Source: Betaproteobacteria bacterium
GTDB lineage: Bacteria; Pseudomonadota; Gammaproteobacteria; Burkholderiales; SG8-39
Reading direction: 5' to 3'
DNA: 39,860 nucleotides
Assembly: GCA_016234705.1 (NCBI GenBank)
Contig: JACRAS010000153.1
Span: forward strand, 1-39,860
Under the pieces are notes generated by a model. It was not told the DNA's origin. It worked only from the letters and a program-made list of their open reading frames with translations, and did no database searches. Below, one piece after another: positions 23,479-36,400 of the stretch (the first letter of the stretch is position 1; each line of letters opens with the position of its first letter). A program made the translations under genes and the position numbers.

Positions 23479-23750
23479 TTACACAAGGGATGTTGTGCTA
23501 ATGCCGAGAGGGTGGGCTACCCATTTGTACGCCTTTTGCGAGTTCTCCCGGAAATATTTTGCATATGCCTCTTCGCCCCCCTCGGAGAAGTATTGCCCGA
23601 AGGCCGTTGGCAATGAAGGCTCACGCATGTTCGCAAACCGGCCGATTGCTGCCGTAGATGATCCGGTCTTCCCGAAAGATCTCCCATAGGGCATCGGGGC
23701 TGGGCGATAAAAGCTCAACAATTCCGTCGCCCGTTCGTCCTTCGCCTATT
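23479..23750 (-). pseudogene. Frameshifted 3' remnant of an amidohydrolase (TIM-barrel lactonase type)
   Basis: Two minus-strand frames together give the end of an amidohydrolase_2 protein. One reads DALWEIFREDRIIYGSNRPVCEHA and a stop. The next frame continues TAFGQYFSEGGEEAYAKYF then RENSQKAYKWV, the normal last helices. YGSNWPV is the family motif carrying the last metal-site aspartate neighbour; here W is R. Only about 85 codons remain and no start is present. The remainder of 23373-23980 has no gene, so the cox genes have a leader of more than 200 bp. Confidence 0.65.
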
Positions 23751-23980
23751 CAATTGTTTCCACGGTCTGAACCCCGCATGGATACCGGGCGCGCGATTTC
23801 AGTTGATTCGAAGCACGGCATGGTCTAGGATTTCTTCCCTGCATCGGGGCAGGCCGGCGCTTTAGCCGGCGCACGCATCCTTCCGATCCCGACGGGTAAA
23901 GCGAGGAGGGCGCTTTCGCCGCCCGGGCCAGCAGGAGAAATGGCAAAGCACAACAAACCCATTCACCAAAGGAGAGCTTC

Positions 23981-24442
23981 ATGAAGATATCGATGACCGT
24001 CAACGGCAAGCCGGTCAGTGCCGAGGTTGAAACGCGTACCCTGCTGGTCACGCTTATCCGCGAGAACCTGCGGCTCACCGGCACCCACGTGGGCTGCGAT
24101 ACCGGCCAGTGCGGCGCCTGCACCATCCACATGAACGGCCAGGCGGTGAAAAGCTGCAACCTATTGGCGCTGCAGGCCGAGGGCGCCGATATCCTCACCA
24201 TCGAAGGCCTGGCCAAGGCCGACGGCACGCTGCACCCGATGCAGGAGGCGTTTCGCGAGCACCACGGACTGCAATGCGGGTTTTGCACACCCGGCATGGT
24301 GATGAGCGCCGTCGACCTGGTGAAAAATCATCCCAATCCCTCGGAGGAAACCATCCGCGCCGAGCTCGACGGCAATCTGTGCCGCTGTACCGGCTATCAC
24401 AACATCGTCAAGGCGGTAAAAGCCGCCTCGGCGAAGATGTAG
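23981..24442 (+). CDS. Small [2Fe-2S] subunit, xanthine-oxidase/CO-dehydrogenase family (CoxS type)
   Basis: A 153-residue electron-transfer subunit. The plant-type cluster is bound by C39, C44, C47 and C59 ([13 protein letters not shown]) and the second cluster by C99, C102, C134 and C136 ([20 protein letters not shown]). It carries electrons from the molybdenum site to FAD in the heterotrimer formed with the next two genes. AGGAG lies 8 nt before the ATG. The length is usual. It opens an S-L-M operon, 10 bp before the large subunit. Confidence 0.95.
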   Translation: MKISMTVNGKPVSAEVETRTLLVTLIRENLRLTGTHVGCDTGQCGACTIHMNGQAVKSCNLLALQAEGADILTIEGLAKADGTLHPMQEAFREHHGLQCGFCTPGMVMSAVDLVKNHPNPSEETIRAELDGNLCRCTGYHNIVKAVKAASAKM

Positions 24443-24452
24443 GAGAACGATC

Positions 24453-26807
<2,355 letters not shown>

Positions 26808-26818
26808 GGAGAACCGAC

Positions 26819-27613
26819 ATGCATGCATTCAACTATCAGAAAGTCAAAAGCGTAGCCGACGCCGCCGCGGCGCTGTCGAAAAGCGGCGACGCCAAGCTGC
26901 TCGCCGGCGGCCAGAGCCTGATCGCGGCGATGAAGCTGCGCTTGTCCGCGCCCTCCGACTTGATCGATCTTGGCGGCATCAAGGAACTCAGCGGCATCAA
27001 AGTCGAGGGCGCCGGCATCACCATCGGCGCCATGACCCGGCATGCCGAAGTCGCCAGATCCAAGGACGTGCTGGCCAAGATTCCGGCGCTCGCGAGTCTC
27101 GCCGGCGCTATCGGCGACCGCATGGTGCGCAACATGGGCACCCTGGGTGGATCTCTGGCGCACAACGACCCGGTGGCGGACTATCCGGCCGCGGTGCTGG
27201 GCTTGGGCGCCACGGTCAATACCAACAAGCGCAAGATCGCCGCGGACGAGTTCTTCAAGGGCATGTTCGAGACCGCCCTGCAAACCGGCGAGATCATCGT
27301 CTCGGTGAGCTTTCCCGTGCCCAAGCGCGCCGCCTACGTCAAGTTCAAGAACCCGGCCTCGCGCTATGCGATTGTCGGCGTACTGGCCGCCGAAACCGGC
27401 AACGGCGTGCGCGTGGCGGTCACCGGCGCAGCATCCTGCGTGTTCCGCGTCGCCGCAATGGAGAAAGCGCTGGCCGCGAAGTGGTCGCCCGAATCCGTCG
27501 CCGGAATCGGCGTGCCGGCGGGCAAGCTCAACTCCGATCTGCACGCGAGCGCGGAGTACCGCGCGCATCTCATCACGGTGATGGCCCGCCGCGCGGTGGA
27601 GGCGGCGAGGTAA
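26819..27613 (+). CDS. FAD-binding medium subunit (CoxM type)
   Basis: A 264-residue flavin subunit of the same heterotrimer. Residues about 1-165 are the FAD-binding domain with AGGQSLIAAMK (about 29-39) and NMGTLGGSLAHNDP (about 104-117); the remainder is the CO_deh_flav_C domain. The ATG at 26819 is 12 bp after the coxL stop and starts MHAFNY, typical for the family; earlier codons in the frame lie within coxL. It is the last gene of the operon, followed at 27637 by a strong intrinsic terminator. Confidence 0.94.
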   Translation: MHAFNYQKVKSVADAAAALSKSGDAKLLAGGQSLIAAMKLRLSAPSDLIDLGGIKELSGIKVEGAGITIGAMTRHAEVARSKDVLAKIPALASLAGAIGDRMVRNMGTLGGSLAHNDPVADYPAAVLGLGATVNTNKRKIAADEFFKGMFETALQTGEIIVSVSFPVPKRAAYVKFKNPASRYAIVGVLAAETGNGVRVAVTGAASCVFRVAAMEKALAAKWSPESVAGIGVPAGKLNSDLHASAEYRAHLITVMARRAVEAAR

Positions 27614-27636
27614 GAAACTTTAAACGCAAAGACGCG

Positions 27637-27675
27637 AAGGACGCAAAAGGGGTACCCTTTTGCGTCCTTTTTATT
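27637..27675 (+). terminator. Rho-independent terminator after the cox operon
   Basis: A perfect 15-bp inverted repeat (27637-27651 and 27655-27669, AAGGACGCAAAAGGG with its complement) with loop GTA, followed by TTTATTTTT. It lies 24 bp after the coxM stop. The stem is preceded by related CGCAAAGACGCGAAGG sequence, common in intergenic repeats. Confidence 0.9.
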
Positions 27676-27676
27676 T

Positions 27677-30600
27677 TTGCCATCCGTGTGTCCAAGCAAA
27701 CTGGCTGATTCCAGGCAACATCGCTACTCCGCGGCCGAGCTGGCGCAACGTCGCGCCGCGTGCCCCAAACCGGAATATCCGGAAGAACTGCCGGTCAGCG
27801 TCAGGCGCGCCGACATCGCGCGGGCGATCGCGAAACACCAGGTGGTTATCGTCTGCGGCGAAACCGGCTCGGGCAAGACCACTCAAATACCGAAGATTCT
27901 GCTCGAACTCGGGCGCGGTGTGGCGGGCCTCATCGGCCACACGCAGCCGCGGCGCATCGCCGCGCGCGCCACCGCGGCGCGCATCGCGCAGGAGCTGAAG
28001 ACCGAACTCGGCGGCGCCGTCGGCTACAAGATCCGCTTCAACGACAAACTGAGCCCGCGCTCCTACATCAAGCTCATGACCGACGGCATCCTGCTCGCCG
28101 AAACCCAAGGCGACCGGGACCTGCGGCTATACGACGCGATCATCATCGACGAGGCGCACGAGCGCAGCCTCAATATCGATTTCCTGCTCGGTTATATCAA
28201 GCAATTGCTGCCGCGGCGGCCCGATCTGAAGCTCGTGGTGACCTCCGCAACCATAGACGCAGAGCGCTTCTCCAGGCATTTTGACCATGCGCCGGTGATC
28301 GAAGTGTCGGGCCGGCTGTATCCGGTGGAGGTTCGCTATCGGCCGCCGGCGGCGGCGAAAGCGGTGGGCGGTGCCGCGCCGCGCGCAGGGGTCGCCCCGC
28401 TCCGCCCGGGCGTGAACGACGCGCCGGACCTGGCGGAGGCCATCGTCGATGCGGTGGACGAAGCCGCACGCTGCGGACCGGGCGACGTGCTGGTGTTCCT
28501 GCCGGGCGAGCGCGAAATCCGCGACACCGCCGAGGCGCTGAGGAAACACCACCCGCCGCACACTGAAATCCTGCCGCTGTATGCGCGCCTGTCGGCGGCG
28601 GAGCAGGAGCGCGTGTTCAAAGCGCACACGGGCCGGCGCATCGTGCTCGCGACCAACGTCGCCGAGACTTCGCTCACGGTGCCGGGCATACGCTACGTGG
28701 TCGACCCGGGCGAGGCGCGCATCAAGCGCTACAGTTTCCGCAGCAAGGTCGAGCAGTTGCAGGTGGAAAAAATCTCCCAGGCGAGCGCCAACCAGCGATC
28801 CGGGCGCTGCGGCCGCGTCGCGAGCGGCGTGTGTATTCGCCTGTACGACGAGGACGGCTTCAAGGCGCGCCCGGCCTACACCGAACCTGAAATCCTGCGC
28901 TCTTCGCTTGCCGGCGTGATCCTGCGCATGAAGTCGCTGCACCTCGGCGAGGTGGAGGATTTTCCGTTTCTCGATCCGCCGCTGCCCAAAGCAATAAGCG
29001 ACGGCTATGGCCTGCTCACCGAACTGGGTGCGGTGGACGACGCCAATGATCTGACCGAGATCGGGCGGCAGCTCGCGCGCCTGCCGCTCGACCCGTGCAT
29101 CGCGCGCATGATCCTCGCGGCTAAGCAGGAGGGGAGCCTCTCCGAGGTGCTGATCATCGCCGCGGTGCTGTCGCTGCAGGACCCGCGCGAGCGGCCGCTG
29201 GAGCGCGCCGGCGCGGCCGACGCGGCGCAAGCCAAGTTTGACGACGAAAAATCCGATTTTCTGTCCTGGCTCAAGCTGTGGAAGTTCTACCGGGAGGCGC
29301 CGGCGCACAAGAAATCCAAGCGCAAGCTGGTCGAGCTGTGCCGCGAGAACTTTCTCTCCTACAAGCGCATGCGCGAGTGGCTGGACATCCACAGCCAGTT
29401 GCATACCTTCGTCGCCGAACTGGGATGGAAGGTGTCGGGGAAGGAGGCGAGCTACGCGCAAATCCACCGCGCGCTGCTCGCCGGACTGCTCGGCAATGTC
29501 GGCTGCAAGTCGGATGACAGCGAGCATTACCTCGGCGCGCGCGGCATCAAGTTCCTCATTCACCCCGGCTCGGGCGTGGGCAAGAAAGCCGGGCGCTGGA
29601 TCATGGCGGCGGAGATCACCGAGACCACGCGCCTGTACGCGCGCTGCATCGCCCGGATCGAGCCGGAGTGGCTGGAGGGCGTAGGCGCGCATCTGATCCG
29701 GCGCCACCAGTACGAGCCGCACTGGGAGAAAAAGCCCGCCCGCGTCGCAGCGTTCGAGCGCGCGACGCTGTACGGCATTCTGCTCTATGGCAACCGGCGC
29801 ATCCACTACGGACCGCTGGACCCGGCCGAGTCGCGCCGGATTTTCATCCGCCAGGCGTTGGTCGAGGGCGAGTTTGAGACGCGCGCGCCGTTTTTTCAGC
29901 ACAATCGCAAACTGATCCACGACATCGAGACGCTGGAGCACAAGTCGCGCCGCCCCGACGTGCTGGTGGACGAGGAATTGATCTACGCTTTTTACGACAG
30001 CCTCATTCCCGATGGTATCCACAACGGCGCCGCCTTCGATCACTGGCGCCGCGAAGCGGAAGCCGGCAAGCCGAAGCTGCTCTATCTCAAGCGCGAGGAC
30101 CTGATGCGGCACGAAGCGGCGGGCATCACCACCGCGCAGTTTCCGCATCAGCTCGACATCGGCGGGCGCGGCTACGCGCTCGAATACCTGCACGACCCAG
30201 GCAATGCGCGCGACGGCCTCACGCTTACCGTGCCTCTGATCGCGCTGAACCAGCTCTCGGCCAAGCGCTGCGACTGGCTGGTGCCGGGCCTGCTCAGGGA
30301 GAAGGTTGCGCTGCTGGCGAAAACGCTGCCGCAGAAACTCCGCCACAAGCTTGGGCCGCTGCCCGAGTTCGCCGACAACTTCGTCGCGGCGATGGCATCG
30401 GCGGAGTCGCAGCGCAAGGAAGAAGTTTCCTTGGTCGAGGCGATCGCACGTTACGCGCGTGAGGAACTCAACCTGGTCCTGCCGCCGGACGGTTTCCGCC
30501 CTGAGCTTTTGCCGGCGCATCTCGCCATGAATTTCCGCGTGGTGGACGAGCATGGCCGGCAGCTCGCCATGGGCAGGAGCCTGGCGCAATTGCGCGCGGA

Positions 30601-31510
30601 GTTGGGCGAGCAAGCGGGCGAGCAGTTCAGCGCCATCGCCCAGCCCAAGGCCGCCGCATCCGGCATCACCGCGTGGAATTTCGGCGAACTGCAGGAGATC
30701 ATGGAAATCCGCCAGGGCGCGCAGATTCTAATCGGCTATCCGGCGCTCCTGGACCGCGGCGACAGCGTGGACCTCGAAGTGCTCGATTCGCCGCAGAAGG
30801 CGAAAGCTGCGCATCGCAACGGCCTGCGGCGCCTGTTCATGCTGCAGTTGAAGGAGCAGACGAGGTACCTGGAAAAAAATCTGCCCGGACTGCGCGACCT
30901 GGGGATGCAGTTCCTGGACTTTGGCGATGCCGCTTCGCTCAAGGACCAGTTGCTGCGCGTGAGCTTCGATCGCGCCTGCATGGCCGAGCCCTTGCCGGCG
31001 ACGCAGGCGGAATTCGCGCAGCGCTGCGAAGAGGGGAAGACGCGGCTGTCGTTGCTGGCGCAGGAAATCTGCCGGTTGGTGGCCGGCATACTCGCCGAGT
31101 ACCAGGCATTGCGGAAGAAACTGCAGGGGCTGAAGAAGTTTCCGCTGGTGCAGCGCGAGATCGAGGAGCAGCTTGCCTACCTGCTGCCGAAGAACTTCAT
31201 CGCCGCCACGCCGTCGGAGCGGCTGCAGCATTTCCCGCGCTACCTCAAGGCGGTGGCACTGCGGCTGGAGAAGCTGCGCGCCGACCCCGCGCGCGATGCG
31301 CGCTGGAGCGCCGAATTCAATCCGCTGTGGCAGACGTGGCTGCGCGAAGATCTGAAGCAAAGAAAACAAGGCGCGGCCGATCCGCAGTTGGAGCAGTTCC
31401 GCTGGTTGCTGGAGGAATTGCGCATGTCGCTCTATGCGCAGGAATTGCGCACCCCGGTGCCGGTGTCGGTGAAGCGGCTGCAGAAAATGTGGCAAAGTAT
31501 GCAGAGGTGA
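27677..31510 (+). CDS. hrpA: ATP-dependent RNA helicase HrpA (DEAH box)
   Basis: A protein of up to 1277 residues. The helicase core has Walker A GETGSGKT (61-68), DEAH (158-161, IIIDEAHERSLN), TSATID and QRSGRCGR. HA2 and OB domains follow, then the long C-terminal DUF3418 region typical of HrpA. In E. coli HrpA acts on stalled ribosomes and mRNA; that role is transferred from the family. The frame begins at TTG 27677 (or GTG 27686), directly after the U-run of the cox terminator and without a ribosome binding site, so the true start is uncertain. PEYPEELPV (about 32-40), normal for the family's start region, lies soon after. The gene begins a plus-strand run with the EI24 and MoaB/CinA-type genes. 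Confidence 0.92.
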   Translation: MPSVCPSKLADSRQHRYSAAELAQRRAACPKPEYPEELPVSVRRADIARAIAKHQVVIVCGETGSGKTTQIPKILLELGRGVAGLIGHTQPRRIAARATAARIAQELKTELGGAVGYKIRFNDKLSPRSYIKLMTDGILLAETQGDRDLRLYDAIIIDEAHERSLNIDFLLGYIKQLLPRRPDLKLVVTSATIDAERFSRHFDHAPVIEVSGRLYPVEVRYRPPAAAKAVGGAAPRAGVAPLRPGVNDAPDLAEAIVDAVDEAARCGPGDVLVFLPGEREIRDTAEALRKHHPPHTEILPLYARLSAAEQERVFKAHTGRRIVLATNVAETSLTVPGIRYVVDPGEARIKRYSFRSKVEQLQVEKISQASANQRSGRCGRVASGVCIRLYDEDGFKARPAYTEPEILRSSLAGVILRMKSLHLGEVEDFPFLDPPLPKAISDGYGLLTELGAVDDANDLTEIGRQLARLPLDPCIARMILAAKQEGSLSEVLIIAAVLSLQDPRERPLERAGAADAAQAKFDDEKSDFLSWLKLWKFYREAPAHKKSKRKLVELCRENFLSYKRMREWLDIHSQLHTFVAELGWKVSGKEASYAQIHRALLAGLLGNVGCKSDDSEHYLGARGIKFLIHPGSGVGKKAGRWIMAAEITETTRLYARCIARIEPEWLEGVGAHLIRRHQYEPHWEKKPARVAAFERATLYGILLYGNRRIHYGPLDPAESRRIFIRQALVEGEFETRAPFFQHNRKLIHDIETLEHKSRRPDVLVDEELIYAFYDSLIPDGIHNGAAFDHWRREAEAGKPKLLYLKREDLMRHEAAGITTAQFPHQLDIGGRGYALEYLHDPGNARDGLTLTVPLIALNQLSAKRCDWLVPGLLREKVALLAKTLPQKLRHKLGPLPEFADNFVAAMASAESQRKEEVSLVEAIARYAREELNLVLPPDGFRPELLPAHLAMNFRVVDEHGRQLAMGRSLAQLRAELGEQAGEQFSAIAQPKAAASGITAWNFGELQEIMEIRQGAQILIGYPALLDRGDSVDLEVLDSPQKAKAAHRNGLRRLFMLQLKEQTRYLEKNLPGLRDLGMQFLDFGDAASLKDQLLRVSFDRACMAEPLPATQAEFAQRCEEGKTRLSLLAQEICRLVAGILAEYQALRKKLQGLKKFPLVQREIEEQLAYLLPKNFIAATPSERLQHFPRYLKAVALRLEKLRADPARDARWSAEFNPLWQTWLREDLKQRKQGAADPQLEQFRWLLEELRMSLYAQELRTPVPVSVKRLQKMWQSMQR

Positions 31511-31522
31511 GAGAGACAACGG

Positions 31523-32257
31523 ATGAGTGAAATCACCAAAGCGCTGCTGCGCGCATTCGCCAGCCTGCTGCATCCGCGCATGCTGCTGCTGATGCTGTGG
31601 CCGGTGATCGTCGCACTGGTGTTGTGGCTGGGATTGGCGTTCGCGTTCTGGTCGCAGGCGGCGGCCTGGCTGCAGTTTGAGTTCGAGCAGTCCGCCGCGA
31701 TCGGGTGGGCCATTACTATCTGGCCACTGGCGCTCATCGCCACGCATCTTGCCTGGATCCTGCTCGCGCTACTGCTCGTCCCGCTGGTGCTGATCACGGC
31801 GGTACTGATCATCGGCGTGTTCGCGATGCCGGCGATGGTCAAGCACGTGGCTGAGCAAGCCTATCCGCAGCTCGCGCGCCGGCAGGACGGCAGCTTCGCC
31901 GGCAGCCTGTGGAATAGCGTGATGGCGCTAGTCTGGCTGGCCTTGCTGGCCCTGCTGTCGCTGCCGCTGTGGTTTTTCCCGCCGCTGTGGCCGGTGTTGC
32001 CGATCCTGCTGTTCGGCTACCTCAATCAGCGGGTGTTTCGCTACGATGCGCTGGCCGAGCATGCCACCGATTGGGAAATGGAAACGATTATCCGGCGCCA
32101 CCGTCGCGAACTCTTCCTGTTGGGCGTCGTGCTGGCGCTGGTTGGTCTCATACCCGTGCTCGGGTTTTTTGCGCCGGTTTACGGCGGACTCGTTTTCATC
32201 CACTATTGCCTGGCGCGTCTCGCGCAATTGCGCGACGAGCCGGTTGCGACCCAATAG
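31523..32257 (+). CDS. EI24/CysZ-like membrane protein
   Basis: A 244-residue inner-membrane protein of the EI24 (CysZ-like) family. Hydrophobic segments are visible near 18-45, 62-85, 88-105, 130-165 and 200-230, with the family pattern LLHPRMLLLMLWP at the start and a central AMPAMVKHVAEQAYPQL loop. CysZ relatives move sulfate, but many betaproteobacterial EI24 proteins have no tested role. The gene follows hrpA by 12 bp and precedes the MoaB/CinA-type gene by 20 bp, an arrangement suggesting one transcript. Confidence 0.88.
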   Translation: MSEITKALLRAFASLLHPRMLLLMLWPVIVALVLWLGLAFAFWSQAAAWLQFEFEQSAAIGWAITIWPLALIATHLAWILLALLLVPLVLITAVLIIGVFAMPAMVKHVAEQAYPQLARRQDGSFAGSLWNSVMALVWLALLALLSLPLWFFPPLWPVLPILLFGYLNQRVFRYDALAEHATDWEMETIIRRHRRELFLLGVVLALVGLIPVLGFFAPVYGGLVFIHYCLARLAQLRDEPVATQ

Positions 32258-32277
32258 GAACCTCCAGGGAGAAAAAG

Positions 32278-33057
32278 ATGCCTATCGGCGCCATTATCAT
32301 CGGCGATGAGATCATGCGCGGCAAGCGCCAGGACAAACACATGGCGCAGTTGATCGCGATTCTGCGCAGCCGCGGCCTCACGCTCGCCTGGTGCCATTAT
32401 TTGGGCGACAACCCCGAGCTGATCACGGCGACGCTCAAGCGCACGTTCGCCGGCCCGGACATCGTGTTCAGTTTCGGCGGCATCGGCGCGACGCCCGACG
32501 ACCATACGCGAGCCTGCGCCGCAGCGGCGGCCGGCGTGCCGCTGGCGCTGCATCCTGAAGCCGAGGCCGAAATCCGCGGCCGCTTCGGTGCCGACACCAC
32601 GCCGAACCGCCTCAAGATGGCCGAGTTTCCGCGGGGCGCGAGCAGCATCCCCAACGACTATAACCGCATACGCGGTTTTTCCCTGGGCGAGCATCACTTC
32701 GTCCCTGGGTTTCCGATCATGGCCTGGCCCATGGTCGAGTGGGTGCTCGACCAACGCTATGCCCACCTGTTTCACCGGCAAGCGGAAGCCGAGGCTTCGA
32801 TCATGGTGTACGACTCGGCCGAGAGCACGCTGACGCCGCTGATGGAAGCGGTCGAGTCCAAATATCGCGGACTAAAGGTGTTCAGCCTGCCCAGCGTGGG
32901 CGAGGAGGGCCGGAGGCGGCATATCGAACTCGGCGTGCGCGGCGCGCCGGAAGAAGTGCCCGCCGCCATCGAGGAACTCAGGCGCGGCGTGACCGGACTG
33001 GGCGGGACCTGGGAGGTGCAGGGGGTGCCTCCTGCGTCGGGGGGAGCGGGATCGTGA
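32278..33057 (+). CDS. MoaB/CinA-N type molybdopterin-binding domain protein
   Basis: A 259-residue protein with the MoCF_biosynth fold of competence/damage-inducible protein A. IGAIIIGDEIMRGKRQDKH (3-21) and FSFGGIGATPDDHT (about 64-77) are the two signature loops. The C-terminal nicotinamide-nucleotide amidase domain of full CinA is absent; a small alpha/beta tail follows. In this stand-alone form the protein is often called CinA-like, with the function unproved. GGGAG lies 6 nt before the ATG at 32278. It ends the hrpA-EI24 run; after its stop the sequence character changes and a defence island begins. Confidence 0.88.
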   Translation: MPIGAIIIGDEIMRGKRQDKHMAQLIAILRSRGLTLAWCHYLGDNPELITATLKRTFAGPDIVFSFGGIGATPDDHTRACAAAAAGVPLALHPEAEAEIRGRFGADTTPNRLKMAEFPRGASSIPNDYNRIRGFSLGEHHFVPGFPIMAWPMVEWVLDQRYAHLFHRQAEAEASIMVYDSAESTLTPLMEAVESKYRGLKVFSLPSVGEEGRRRHIELGVRGAPEEVPAAIEELRRGVTGLGGTWEVQGVPPASGGAGS

Positions 33058-33406
33058 AACTACTTTTGGTGCGGGGGTCTGGATCCTATTATCGTTAAGA
33101 GATTTCTAATTGCCAAGTAGGACATTTCACAGTGGGACATTCCAGAGGCACCTGCCGGTGTAATACGACAGTTGGTGGCTTACAAATTTCAGATGAGCTT
33201 CTGCGGTGTTTAGAGGCGACGGATTTACCAGCACATTACGCTTTGTGACTACACCTAGAAAGTCGATGACTTCCCTGTAAACTTGGACACCATGACATCC
33301 CTCCATCGGGCAAACACGAAAGCGCCTGAGTGCTCTGCTGCCGAAACGGAGACCGGCTTAAGTGCATCCAGAGCACAGGTTGTCCAGCGGGCCATCGCGA
33401 GCTGAA
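33058..33406. other. Boundary region before the defence island; possible insertion-sequence relic
   Basis: No gene is supported. GGACATTTCA (33120-33129) and GGACATTCCA (33135-33144) form a close direct repeat, a feature of some insertion-sequence ends, but no transposase is present. The giant gene's frame is open from GTG 33362; the ATG at 33407 is taken as start. Confidence 0.4.
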
Positions 33407-36400
33407 ATGGGCGTCAGCAGCGAACTTGCCAAACCTGAGACCGGCGAAGAATTCGAAGTCATGTGTCACGCGCTATATCGGCGCATGTGGAACGACGTTG
33501 GCTGTGTGCGCATGGGCGGTTCCGGGCAAGTACAGTTCGGCGTAGACATTCTTGGACACGACGGCAAGAAGTCTGTCGGAGTGCAGTGCAAGCACTACAA
33601 CAAGAAGGCGTTCACCTTCTCCACTGTTACTGACGACATCAAGAAGGCCGAGGAAGCCAAGCTCGGCATTGAGCACCTGCTGTTCGCTACGACTGCTCCG
33701 AGCAAGTCGACACTCGTCAAGGAAATCCACGAACTAAGCGCGAGGCGGCGGAAGGATGGCAAGTTTACTGTATCGGTTGATTTTTGGGGGGAGCTCTCCG
33801 GACACATTCGGCTTAATCCGGAAATTGGGCGGGAGTACATCCAGGGCTTTCCTGGCTCGACGCTCCTCGAAATCAAAGAGAAGGTCAGCGCGCATCTAGC
33901 TCTATACCAAGACGACCGCGAAAGCACCAGCCAGTTTCAGACGACATCCCTCGACAACCAGAATAAGCTACTCGAACAGGTCAGAGCCCTTCTGCCGCGC
34001 GATGCTTCGCCGGCAGCGCGAGGAGATGAAGCAGACCCACGTGTTGTTGCTAGCCTCGATTTCATTCGGGACCGGTTGCGAGAAGGCAAGAGTCGTGAGG
34101 CGCTGGGTCTCCTTGAAGCGCTGGGTGACCCGGCGCAGTTCAAGGACCAGTTCTCACGCTTTCGATGGCACACCAACCACGCCGCGGTCTCTGTACTGGA
34201 AGGGCGGGACGAGGAAGCAGCTACAGAATTTCTTAAGGCGTTTCATCTGGCCACGGACCATGAGAAGGCGCATGCCAATCGCGTACACGCCTTGTTGCTC
34301 AAGAAGGATGCTGCGGTAGCGCTGGCGGCTTGCGATGAAAGCCTCGCCACGTTCCCTGAGAGCGTCTTTCTGTGGTCGCTGAAACTTCACGCACGCCAAT
34401 TGCTGGGCGAAGTTGAGCCAGACAGAGATCTTCCAGAAGGCATTCGCGACACGCCAGACCTCCTGTTTGCGCGTGCCCGTCTCGTAGGCAAGCGCGGGGA
34501 CTACCCGGGCGCTTTTAAGCTACTACGGCAGTGTATGGCTGCCGATGGCGGCTCGTTCGACGCGAAGCGGTGCTATCTCGCCGACGCGCTTTCTTGGGCA
34601 GCGCTCGACCCAGTATTGGCGCACCACGGGCAGTTGACGACGGACCAGCGAGAGGCACTCACCGATGGTATTCAGCGGCTGGAGCCTCTCGAACAGACGC
34701 TTCCTGCTATTCAATCTGACTACATCTCGCTCGAGGTCACGAACAACGTGTCGCTGTCGTTGATACTGCTGGGCCAGACGGATCGCGCTCGATCGTTGGC
34801 CAAACATTCGCTGATGCGGCATCCGTTGTCAGAGGGGTTGCTGCAACTCAGGCTTAACGAGCTCGACGAGCACAATGACGTCCCCGCAATTCGTGCGCTG
34901 ACCGACGTTCGTCTAAAGCAGCTTCCATCAACCTTACTTGGTGTCCTTGCAGAAATTTCTGCCAACCAAGGCGACTTGGCGTGGCACGCCGAGGTTATGG
35001 CAGTCGCGGAATCTTCTGGGTTGGAGCAGAAACGGTTGCGGGATCTGCGCGTGCTCTCCATACACGCGCGCTGGATGGCCGGAAATCGAACCGAGGCTGT
35101 AGACGCTGCTCGCGCCTACCTCAATGAGTACCCAGAGCACGTTCTCGCACGGGTTGTGCTGGGCCAGATGTTGCAGCGGCTGGGGCAGAAAGCAGAGGCC
35201 GTGCAGGAAGCGGTGACCTGTGCCAACTACCTTGCAGCCGAAGGTCCTTCGCTAGAGGTGCTTCAGGTTGCCGACCTGTTCTTCGACCTCCAACAGTTCC
35301 GCGACGCTGGTTCTTTGTACGCCCGGCTCGTAAAGGTTCCGGGAAATGATCAGTTCACGCGACGACTGCTCATCTGCCTCGTCGAGAGTAGCCAGCGGCG
35401 CAGAGCCCGGGACACGCTCGACCAGTTGGCGCCCAATATTCAGGCGCTTCCACCCTTCCGCCGAATCGAAGCAAACCTTGCACGACAGATGGGCGACTGG
35501 GCTCGCATGCGGGATTTGCTCTCGCAGGAGATCGAGCAACACCCTGACAACTCCGGCATCGCTGTCGGCTACGTCGGAGCGCTGTACCGGCTGGACGACA
35601 AGGCTACCCTGTCGACCTATCTGGCGAGCGATCCTCGCTTCAAGGATTCGTCGCCGGAGAACGAATTCGAGTTTTCGAAGTACCAAAGCAACCACGGCCT
35701 GACTGGCTTGGCCATCGCCCGGCTATACCGGCTCTATCGAGCCCACTCCGCGAGCACGCAAGCCGCCAGCTTCTACCTGGGTCAGGTGCTACTGGGCCAG
35801 CGCATCCCGCAACTGGAGCCACCCGCCGAGGTTGGACCAGGCGCCGTCGTTCATCTGCGTAGCGCAGCCGAAACCCGCGTCATTGCGATTGATATCGAGA
35901 ACACGAAGGGTGCCGACGGCTGGCCAGAGTTGGTCTCGCCGGACTCAGAGCTGGCCAAGAACTTGCAGGGACTGAAAATAGGCGACAAAGTGACGCTTGC
36001 CCGGAACTTCGATGGCCGTGAGGTTGAGGTTGTCGGGTTCGAGAGCCTTTACGCCTTCGTGGCCCGTAAAGCCCACGAGCAGGTAGCCACCGCTGCCGTA
36101 CCCGCTGGCCCTCTGTGGAGTGTTCGTATCGTGAAGGAGGACGGCGAACTCGACATCGACGTCCTGCTTAAATCCGCCCAACAACGCAAGGAGCACGTCC
36201 ACAACACTTTCAAGAACTACCAGCAACACCGCTTTCCCATTTCGATGCTCGCGAAGGCAGTAGGGTCAGACCCGGTGACGCTACTGTTAGAGTGGCCGTT
36301 TCTGGAGGCGACGCTCTTCGTCGGAATCGGGACGCACGAGGAGCGCGACGCTGCGGCCATGGTGCTGCGGCAGGGGGGGCGCCGATACGTTCTGGACCTC

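Noticed and set aside
23311..23689. Plus-strand frames after the Bug gene
   Set aside because: The minus strand here encodes a readable amidohydrolase remnant, so these are its antisense shadows.
28127..30613. Minus-strand frame of 828 codons opposite hrpA
   Set aside because: Antisense shadow of the helicase gene with no motif of its own.
33236..33469. Minus-strand frame at the left edge of the defence island
   Set aside because: It overlaps the start of the giant gene, has no domain and no ribosome binding site.
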